Source: Lachnospiraceae bacterium
GTDB taxonomy: Bacteria > Bacillota > Clostridia > Lachnospirales > Lachnospiraceae
Reading direction: 5' to 3'
Assembly (NCBI GenBank): GCA_900770225.1
Contig: CAAGJU010000120.1
Location: forward strand, 1 to 9,949
Length of the DNA stretch: 9,949 nt
Part shown: piece by piece, positions 1 through 4,832 of the stretch
How positions within the stretch are numbered: position 1 is the stretch's first letter
Layout: every line of letters starts with the position of its first letter
Made by a program: the position numbers and the translations under genes
The notes under the pieces: generated by a model
What the model saw: only the letters and a program-made list of their open reading frames with translations
The model's database searches: none
Told to the model about the DNA's origin: nothing

Positions 1-10
1 AATTGTCACA

Positions 11-55
11 ACTCGCCACCTGTAGAGGTGGGAGTCTTATCTTCTTTCAAGATAA
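11..55. other. Two adjacent perfect or near-perfect hairpins at left edge
   Basis: Bases 11-35 form a 10-bp stem (ACTC plus CCACCT against AGGTGG plus GAGT) with a single bulged G at 15 and a GTAG loop. Bases 37-55 form a 7-bp stem (TTATCTT against AAGATAA) with a 5-base loop. They abut a third hairpin at 58-87. A bulged hairpin of this kind resembles the subterminal hairpins of IS200/IS605-type elements, but no transposase is in view to confirm that. Confidence 0.5.
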
Positions 56-57
56 TA

Positions 58-87
58 CCCGTTATCAGCAGTCAGGCCGATAACGGG
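58..87 (-). terminator. Hairpin downstream of GH125, possible terminator
   Basis: CCCGTTATC (58-66) pairs perfectly with GATAACGGG (79-87) across a 12-base loop, ten bases after the GH125 stop codon. On the minus strand it is followed by TATTATCTT rather than a U-run, so it is at best a weak intrinsic terminator, or a 3'-end stabiliser helped by the two following hairpins. Confidence 0.4.
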
Positions 88-97
88 CACAGACATT

Positions 98-1390
98 CTA
101 TGAAGCAGAAAAAAAGTCTTCCTCCATAAGCTTAAGCATCAGTGTGGAAAACAGGCTGTTTGCCCATGCAAACCATGATCTGGTATACTGTTCCGGATGG
201 TCTTTATGAAAGCTTTCATGCATAAAATTTGTCCCATCATGCGTCTTTGAAAGATATTCCAGGCACTGCAGGATTTCTTCCCGATCAGAGGAGGTCAGCG
301 CCTGCATGATAATTCCGATATGCCAGATATGATCCTTCGGTGTATGCGGACTTCCGATCCCCTTTGCAGCGGTCCCGCTGTAATAGAAGGGATTTTCCTC
401 CGACAAAACAAATTTCCTTGTATTTTGATACCGTACATCATCCTGACCGCAGAACTTCAGATACGGCATAGCCAGAAGGCTGGGGGAATTTGCATCATCC
501 ATACACAGACAGTTTCCAAGTCCGTCCACTTCATAAGCATACATGCTGCCATACACCGGATGCTCCACAACCCCGAATTTCTCAATTCCTTCCCGGATCT
601 GCCCGCGCAGCAGCGCCGCCATCCGCGCATCCTTGTTCCAGTTCTCATCATAGTTTTCATCCAGAATCTCTTCCGCATAACCAAGCGCTGTCACTGCCAT
701 CATGTTCGCAGGCACAAGATAGCCATAAGTACAGCAGTCATCCGAAGGCCGGAATCCGGACCAGGACATCCCGGTGTCCCCCACCGGTGTTCCTTTCCCT
801 TCAAACGGCAGCGTATCCGTGGGGACACAGTGAAACCTCTGAAAAGAATATTCCGAATTCTCATGATGCTGCTCTGTTTGGATCAGACTCAGCACAGTGC
901 GCAGCATCTGACCGAACTTCTGATCAAAAATGTCAGTTTCTCCGGTTTCTTTCCAGTAAGTATATGCAAGATAAATCGGTGCACACAGTGAATCCAGTTC
1001 ATATTTTCTTTCCCAGACCCAATCATTTCGCTTTGTTTCATCCTGATGCCCCTGCTTTCCAGGCACCTCGTTAAACGCATTTGCGTATGGGTCGATCAAA
1101 ATCTGCTCCGTCTGTTTCCGGATAATTCCGGAAATGATCTGACGAAGTGCTTCATCTTCTTTTGCCAGCTTCACATAATGCATCACCTGAAACGAGGAAT
1201 CCCTCAGCCACATGGCCTCAATATCGCCGGTAATAACAAAATATTTCCCGTCCTCCTGCTTTTTCACGGTTGTCTCTATCGTATTAAGAAAGCACTGTTT
1301 TACAAGAGGCGCAAGCGCCGGAAATGCCCCTTCATAATACTGTTCCAGCTCCTCTGCCTTTCTGATCAAACTATCTGGTATGTTTTTCAT
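98..1390 (-). CDS. GH125 family exo-alpha-1,6-mannosidase
   Basis: This 430-residue protein is a glycoside hydrolase of family 125 (formerly DUF1237), a metal-independent inverting exo-alpha-1,6-mannosidase that trims mannose from host N-glycans or yeast mannan. Family signatures seen: GDIEAMWLRDSSFQV at about 55-69, NEVPGKQGHQDE at 107-118, SGFRPSDDCCTYGYLVPANM at 211-230, GNCLCMDDANSPSLLAMPYL at 292-311 and MHESFHKDHPEQYTRSWFAWANSLF-type wording at 390-414. By analogy with the Clostridium perfringens enzyme (Asp220 acid, Glu393 base, from memory), Asp218 and Glu392 are the likely catalytic pair. The length is normal and the (alpha/alpha)6 fold appears complete. There is no signal peptide, so it is probably cytoplasmic and acts on imported oligosaccharide. 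The ATG is preceded by AGGAG, 12 bases upstream, which is a little far. It lies 132 bases downstream of the diguanylate cyclase gene, with no transporter or other glycosidase in view. The family call is secure; the substrate is inferred. Confidence 0.95.
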   Translation of the reverse strand: MKNIPDSLIRKAEELEQYYEGAFPALAPLVKQCFLNTIETTVKKQEDGKYFVITGDIEAMWLRDSSFQVMHYVKLAKEDEALRQIISGIIRKQTEQILIDPYANAFNEVPGKQGHQDETKRNDWVWERKYELDSLCAPIYLAYTYWKETGETDIFDQKFGQMLRTVLSLIQTEQHHENSEYSFQRFHCVPTDTLPFEGKGTPVGDTGMSWSGFRPSDDCCTYGYLVPANMMAVTALGYAEEILDENYDENWNKDARMAALLRGQIREGIEKFGVVEHPVYGSMYAYEVDGLGNCLCMDDANSPSLLAMPYLKFCGQDDVRYQNTRKFVLSEENPFYYSGTAAKGIGSPHTPKDHIWHIGIIMQALTSSDREEILQCLEYLSKTHDGTNFMHESFHKDHPEQYTRSWFAWANSLFSTLMLKLMEEDFFSAS

Positions 1391-1527
1391 TTTTTCTGTG
1401 AACTCCTGTCTTTACTTTTAAAACAGATTCCCTGTGATTCCTCTACTATTTCATACGGAACAAGAACCGAGCATACTTCTACTGTCTTAATTATTTCCCT
1501 TAGCTTGCAGATACCATAGATTTCATT
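1387..1527 (-). other. Open frame filling the gap between GGDEF and GH125 genes
   Basis: Minus-strand codons from 1527 to 1390 are open for 46 triplets and end in TGA at 1387-1389, overlapping the GH125 start as ATGA. Part of the translation looks protein-like (KTVEVCSVLVPYEIVEESQG). However, no ATG, GTG, TTG or CTG exists in the frame, so it cannot be a normal gene. It is either chance or the remnant of a lost C-terminus. I see no clear promoter in the gap. Confidence 0.2.
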
Positions 1528-2494
1528 CTATATTTGATTCATAATATTTGCGCTTGTCCTCATACATCCGTTTATCCGCTTCCCGGAAAAGGTCCTCAAA
1601 GGGATCCACGGCTTTATCACAGAAAACGTATCCGACAGAAAAGCTTACTTCTCCCGCCTTCGCATTCTCCTTAACCATTCTGATTCCTTCGCAGATTTGC
1701 TTCTCCTCCCAGGTAGGAAGCACTACAGCAAATTCATCGCCTCCGACTCTGTAGACATTTTCCTTTTGGAAAACGCTTTTCAGAATCTCCCCGGCATCCG
1801 AAAGATATTTATCTCCTGCCTCATGGCCATAGAGATCGTTTTTCTTTTTAAGACCATTCAGGTCACACATGATCACCCCCATGGACTGATCTTTGTCATA
1901 CTTTCCGTCAAATGCCCACTTAAGGGCAGCCCGGTTGCCGCACCTGGTAAGCTCATCAATCAACGCCATTTCCTCCAGCCTTCTGGAATAATTGCGGAGC
2001 TTTATCATCATGGCAAGAACAAATTCCATTGTATCAATAAGCTCAGAAACATTCTCCATAATCTCCGCCGGAGGGTTGTCAACGCCATAAAAACCTATAT
2101 ATTTCCCGTCGATCTCAACAGGTCCTGTAACCAGCCTTGTAATGCCCTGAGGCTTCAATGTCTGATATACGGTTTCGCTTACAGAACGATATTCTTCCAC
2201 ATCATAAATGATAATGTTGCGAGATTTTGAATATTCCTCATACCACACATCAAGGAGACCTTCAAAGGGCACATTCTGCAGATTATTAATCTCTTCAGAC
2301 ACACCTTCTCTGCACCATTCATACGTATTGTTAAAAGTACCGTCGTTATTATCCTCAAAAATATATGCTCTGTCCGAATCAAGATTTTCACCGATATACT
2401 GCACGATATGCCGTAGAATATGATCCGGCGACTCTGCCCCGGAAGCATAATGCATCATATCCGTCACAAATTTCTGTGTATCAAATTCTGCCAC
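1523..2494 (-). CDS. GAF-GGDEF diguanylate cyclase
   Basis: A 323-residue signalling protein predicted to make the second messenger c-di-GMP from two GTP. Residues about 20-165 form a GAF-like sensor domain (DRAYIFE at 41-47, TYEWC at 57-61, GPVEIDGKYIGFYGVDNP at 124-141). A short linker helix leads to the GGDEF domain at about 175-320, with DELT at 180-183, metal ligand Asp211 in CDLNGLKKKND, guanine-contacting Asn219 and Asp228, an intact GGDEF at 251-255, and late SFSVGYVF and EADKRMYEDK blocks. The position of the product-inhibition I-site (RxxD, nine residues before GGDEF) reads FQKE, so feedback inhibition through the primary I-site should be absent. No signal peptide or membrane segment is seen, so it should be a soluble cytoplasmic cyclase whose GAF ligand is unknown. 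The start is GTG: AAGGA lies nine bases upstream, and the nearby ATGs are out of frame or run straight into a stop. Confidence 0.95.
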   Translation of the reverse strand: MAEFDTQKFVTDMMHYASGAESPDHILRHIVQYIGENLDSDRAYIFEDNNDGTFNNTYEWCREGVSEEINNLQNVPFEGLLDVWYEEYSKSRNIIIYDVEEYRSVSETVYQTLKPQGITRLVTGPVEIDGKYIGFYGVDNPPAEIMENVSELIDTMEFVLAMMIKLRNYSRRLEEMALIDELTRCGNRAALKWAFDGKYDKDQSMGVIMCDLNGLKKKNDLYGHEAGDKYLSDAGEILKSVFQKENVYRVGGDEFAVVLPTWEEKQICEGIRMVKENAKAGEVSFSVGYVFCDKAVDPFEDLFREADKRMYEDKRKYYESNIE

Positions 2495-2503
2495 AGCATC
2501 ACA

Positions 2504-2509
2504 TCCTTT
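2504..2509 (-). promoter_or_regulatory. Ribosome binding site deciding the GTG start of the GGDEF gene
   Basis: The minus strand reads AAAGGA here and is followed nine bases later by GTG at 2494, which opens the GAF-GGDEF frame. The two ATGs between them are out of frame with the gene, and one is directly followed by TGA. The GTG is therefore the best start. Confidence 0.7.
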
Positions 2510-2617
2510 CTCTTTCGTATATCTGCAGGAACCGGTGTCTACACCTTTGACACATTTTCTGGAGACTTTATGCCGGCAGGAAGACTGAACAGAAACGAGC
2601 GGGAAACAGGTGGAGTT

Positions 2618-3538
2618 TCATTTCCTCTTACTCATCTTCGCCAGTTCCTCCTTCAGGCGTAATACCTCTGCTTCCGCCTGATCCGCCCGCAGTTTCTCTT
2701 CTTGTACCCGCTGCTTTTCTTCTTCCGCCCTCCGCTTTTCTTCTTCCGCCCGCAAGCGTTCTCTCTCTGTATTTATTCGTTCTCTGCGTACCCCTTCCTG
2801 CAGTCCGTCTGCAAAGGCATCTTCCCGTTCCATTCGCATATGTTCTTCTTCATTATACTCATATATACTCACTGCATTTGCCTCCGCTCTGTTCTTCTCC
2901 AGAAACTCCCGCAGAATATTTTCCCGGATACATTCCTCAATGGTCCGCTCCACTGCTTCCCCGATCGGCATTTCCTTCGCATACCGGCGGACACGGGACA
3001 CATATTCCGCGTACTCTCCCAATGTCCTGCACGCCTCCAGCAGCTCTTTATTATGCCCGATATTGATATTCAGTATGTCTACCTTTAATTCCAGCGATAC
3101 TTCTTCCTCTTTTATCATATAGGAATCCGACAGGTATAGCGTCTCCCGATCCGGCTGCTCTGCCTGTCCATTATAAAATACCACAAATCCCGGCGCCGGA
3201 AGCGGAATCCTCTTTGTTCCATACAGGTTCTTCCCCTTCACCATAGCCGAATAAAGATCCGACAGATACATCAGAAACCTCAGGGGCATATTGGGATTTC
3301 GGGTGGACTGATGCTCATACAGAGAAAGCCGGGTATCAATCAGAAAAGAGAAATCATTTTTCATCGAAAGATAAATGGCATTCTCCAGCGTATTGATCAT
3401 CAGAAGCTCCGGATCCTCATAATGTCTGCCGCTGACCGCATTGTAAAGCTCCAACAGTTTTCCCTTATCCTGAAAAACCATAATAAACATATGGGACTTA
3501 TATTCCCTGTTTACTGTCATTTGCTGCTGAACCGTCAT
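2618..3538 (-). CDS. Rpn-like PD-(D/E)XK nuclease family protein with coiled-coil tail
   Basis: A 306-residue protein resembling the Rpn family (recombination-promoting nuclease / putative transposase, PDDEXK_2 group) that is abundant in Lachnospiraceae. The N-terminal half carries a probable nuclease core: Asp62 (or Asp68) followed by Glu75-His76-Gln77, matching the D...ExQ pattern in which Gln replaces the classical Lys. Family wording follows: NPNMPLRFLMYLSDLY at 81-96, GFVVFYNGQAEQPDRETLYLSD at 117-138, LNINIGHNKELLEACR at 156-171, and AVERTIEECIRENILREFLEKNRAE at 195-219. Residues about 228-306 are a highly charged Glu/Lys/Arg coiled coil. The frame is open 63 codons further to a GTG at 3727, but ATG 3538 is chosen because AAGGAGG sits five bases upstream, the extension has no ribosome site and spans a hairpin, and the family wording starts here (NREYKSHMFIMVFQDK). 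Other Rpn proteins are DNA endonucleases; no activity is shown for this subtype. Confidence 0.87.
   Translation of the reverse strand: MTVQQQMTVNREYKSHMFIMVFQDKGKLLELYNAVSGRHYEDPELLMINTLENAIYLSMKNDFSFLIDTRLSLYEHQSTRNPNMPLRFLMYLSDLYSAMVKGKNLYGTKRIPLPAPGFVVFYNGQAEQPDRETLYLSDSYMIKEEEVSLELKVDILNINIGHNKELLEACRTLGEYAEYVSRVRRYAKEMPIGEAVERTIEECIRENILREFLEKNRAEANAVSIYEYNEEEHMRMEREDAFADGLQEGVRRERINTERERLRAEEEKRRAEEEKQRVQEEKLRADQAEAEVLRLKEELAKMSKRK
2713..2751 (-). repeat. Tandem 21-bp heptad repeat in coiled-coil tail
   Basis: An 18-base word (plus strand GCTTTTCTTCTTCCGCCC) occurs at 2713-2730 and again, identical, at 2734-2751. The 21-base spacing is exactly seven codons. It encodes repeated Glu-Glu-Lys-Arg-Arg-Ala-Glu heptads of the Rpn-like protein (about residues 265-278) and could expand or contract in register by slippage. 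Confidence 0.75.
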
Positions 3539-3543
3539 AAAAA

Positions 3544-3550
3544 CCTCCTT
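3544..3550 (-). promoter_or_regulatory. Strong Shine-Dalgarno fixing the Rpn-like start
   Basis: The minus strand reads AAGGAGG, then five T, then ATG at 3538. This near-perfect anti-16S match decides the start against the longer GTG-initiated frame from 3727, which has no recognisable ribosome site. Confidence 0.85.
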
Positions 3551-3684
3551 TTGAAATACGCAGGAGATCCCGCCGGTCCTTCTCTGTTCTCTCCCCGCGA
3601 AACCTCTCTGCTTTCGTAAAATGTGATAGAAAGCATTAAGATTCCCGGAAATGAATACAGAAATACTGATATGACGTGTACCAA

Positions 3685-3715
3685 CGAAAAGATCCTGCCT
3701 CCGGCAGCCTTTTCG
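3685..3715 (-). promoter_or_regulatory. Stable leader hairpin upstream of Rpn-like gene
   Basis: An inverted repeat pairs CGAAAAG with CTTTTCG (7 bp) and CTGCC with GGCAG (5 bp), separated by a small internal loop (G against GAT) around a 3-base GGA loop. If transcription starts at the promoter proposed at 3761-3789, the hairpin falls about 40 to 70 bases into a leader of roughly 215 bases. No U-run follows it on the minus strand, so it is not a standard intrinsic terminator. It could be an attenuating or mRNA-stabilising structure, or a remnant of a bidirectional terminator for the operon upstream. Confidence 0.5.
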
Positions 3716-3760
3716 GATGATTAACACCGTAGAATCATTAGAAAAGTAATGCTTTTTATA

Positions 3761-3789
3761 ATAGTAACATAAAGAAGATGATTATGCAA
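3761..3789 (-). promoter_or_regulatory. Candidate sigma-A promoter for the Rpn-like gene
   Basis: On the minus strand a -35-like TTGCAT (3784-3789) is separated by 17 bases from a -10-like TACTAT (3761-3766), which is preceded by TG as in an extended -10. The flanks are strongly AT-rich. Neither box is perfect, but the spacing is ideal and the position, just after the small ORF ends at 3802, suits a separate transcription unit for the Rpn-like gene. A TSS near 3754 would leave a leader of about 215 bases. Confidence 0.5.
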
Positions 3790-3801
3790 CTCTTTATATA
3801 T

Positions 3802-3951
3802 TTAAATTTGAATTACTACCCGGCTGCCATTCAAATCCTGAAAATCAGACGCTATTTTCACGTTCTGTTTCTCACAGATTGTTTTCACACAATTGCCGAT
3901 TCGCTCCCGAGAATTAGTTTCGATATCCTTGCGAAGACCATGAATAATCAT
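3802..3951 (-). CDS. Unrecognised 49-residue small protein
   Basis: A complete short frame of 49 codons runs from ATG 3951 to TAA 3802. It begins MIIHGLRKDIETN and ends NGSRVVIQI. A strong ribosome site (GGAGG at 3960-3964, eight bases before the ATG) sits in the 20-base gap after the subtilase stop, so it is placed like a third operon gene. The product is mixed charge (Arg/Lys/Asp/Glu), has two Cys (residues 21 and 26) and no signal peptide or membrane segment, so it should be cytoplasmic. I do not recognise the family. The alternatives are a degenerate fragment of a longer gene, or a leader whose translation affects the AT-rich region behind it. The strong, well-spaced ribosome site favours real translation; the function is unknown. 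Confidence 0.6.
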   Translation of the reverse strand: MIIHGLRKDIETNSRERIGNCVKTICEKQNVKIASDFQDLNGSRVVIQI

Positions 3952-3959
3952 GCTGAAAC

Positions 3960-3964
3960 CCTCC
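3960..3964 (-). promoter_or_regulatory. Ribosome binding site of the 49-residue small ORF
   Basis: GGAGG within GAGGAGGG on the minus strand, eight bases upstream of ATG 3951 and inside the short gap after the protease stop codon (TAG, 3972-3974). It is the main evidence that the small ORF is translated. Confidence 0.65.
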
Positions 3965-3971
3965 TCGATTG

Positions 3972-4814
3972 CTATTTTTCAAAAGAGGGTGCTGCCTTAT
4001 CTTCAAAAAGAGCCCCCTCTATCTCCAGATACCCCCAGCCGTAGCGCCCGTCGTATCCGGGCTCGCCCATATCCTGCGCCATGGCTGCAAGGTGTTCAGT
4101 AATCATAGAAGATTCTATGCCGTCCTGAAGGGCGGCGGCAATCAGACCGGAGACACGGGCGGCGGAATAGGAGGATCCTTTTTCATCGCCGCAGTCGCCG
4201 CGGGCACAGAAATCCACGGCCTCTCCGTAAAGATACCACAGGCTGGTCTGCGGCTCCCCTTCCTCATTCAGATTGACGCCTGCAATACCGATGACCTCGT
4301 CCCAAGCGGCGGGATAAGCGATGGTACCGAGACCGGTGCTGAGACTCAGATTGCCGGTGCAAGCAACCAGGACAGCACCCTGATCATGGGCGTGGAGAAT
4401 GGCTTCATGAAGAGCGTCACTCTCGTCTGCCAGCGTCCAGCTCATGTTGATGACATCGGCGTGGTACGTATCCACAGCAGCATACAGTGCGGAAATAATG
4501 GCATCTTCATTCACCGTATCCTGAGTATCGAAGCACTTGAGCATAACGACATTCGCGTCCGGCGCACCGTTTCGCACCAGCGAACAGATGTCTGTGCCAT
4601 GACCAATGGTATCTGTCAGATCATCAGAATCACCCAGGAAGCTCTCTCCTGCGGCGTGATCCTCGCTGCAGCCGGAATCGAGGATACATACGGTAACTGA
4701 TTCCTCTGCATAACAATTCGTCCATAAATGGATCGTCAGTAAAATCAGAATTGCAGGAAGAGCCGAAGATCTTCCTGCAAAAGTAAAAATCATTCGTCTC
4801 ATATTGTTTTCCAT
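3972..4814 (-). CDS. Secreted subtilisin-like serine protease (S8 family), short form
   Basis: A 280-residue subtilase. Residues 1-36 look like a signal peptide: MRR, a hydrophobic run around 18-31, and a possible signal peptidase I site after NCYA36. The catalytic set is visible: Asp46 in CILDSGC, His72 in IGHGTD, oxyanion Asn155 in CTGN, and Ser215 in GSSYSAARVSG. That Ser block departs from the usual GTSMAxPHVAG: Thr becomes Ser, and the Pro position reads Ala219. Only about ten residues lie between the predicted cleavage site and the catalytic Asp, so there is no inhibitory prodomain. The mature part has seven Cys (43, 49, 77, 94, 152, 203, 208), high for a bacterial subtilase. The gene starts 11 bases after the giant repeat protein's stop, with GAGG overlapping that TGA, so translation is probably coupled. 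Processing of the giant protein is an inference. ATG at codon 5 is an alternative start. Confidence 0.92.
   Translation of the reverse strand: MENNMRRMIFTFAGRSSALPAILILLTIHLWTNCYAEESVTVCILDSGCSEDHAAGESFLGDSDDLTDTIGHGTDICSLVRNGAPDANVVMLKCFDTQDTVNEDAIISALYAAVDTYHADVINMSWTLADESDALHEAILHAHDQGAVLVACTGNLSLSTGLGTIAYPAAWDEVIGIAGVNLNEEGEPQTSLWYLYGEAVDFCARGDCGDEKGSSYSAARVSGLIAAALQDGIESSMITEHLAAMAQDMGEPGYDGRYGWGYLEIEGALFEDKAAPSFEK
3984..4020 (-). other. Stem-loop in the 3' end of the protease gene
   Basis: AGAGGGTGCT (3984-3993) can pair with AGCCCCCTCT (4011-4020) over ten positions with one mismatch, across a 17-base loop. It lies inside the coding sequence, about ten bases before the protease stop and about 20 bases upstream of the small ORF's ribosome site. 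Only a short T-run follows on the minus strand, so it is not convincing as a terminator. It could influence mRNA processing or translation of the small ORF. Confidence 0.35.
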
Positions 4815-4832
4815 TCCAGGAGACCTCAGCCT
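4814..4832 (-). promoter_or_regulatory. Stop/ribosome-site overlap coupling giant protein and protease
   Basis: On the minus strand the giant gene's stop and the protease ribosome site share bases (GGCTGAGG), followed nine bases later by the protease ATG. Ribosomes ending on the long gene are thus placed to reinitiate on the protease, which implies a single mRNA and matched production of the two proteins. Confidence 0.65.

Noticed and set aside
320..1074. Long plus-strand frames opposite the GH125 gene
   Set aside because: They are antisense shadows of a well-supported gene, rich in His/Pro/Ser/Cys and without family resemblance.
2510..2617. Possible terminator between the Rpn-like and GGDEF genes
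   Set aside because: Only short stems such as GGTGT/ACACC are present and no T-run follows, so a terminator cannot be supported.
3539..3727. 63-codon N-terminal extension of the Rpn-like protein from GTG 3727
   Set aside because: No ribosome site, contains a stable hairpin, and the family wording plus a near-perfect Shine-Dalgarno favour ATG 3538.
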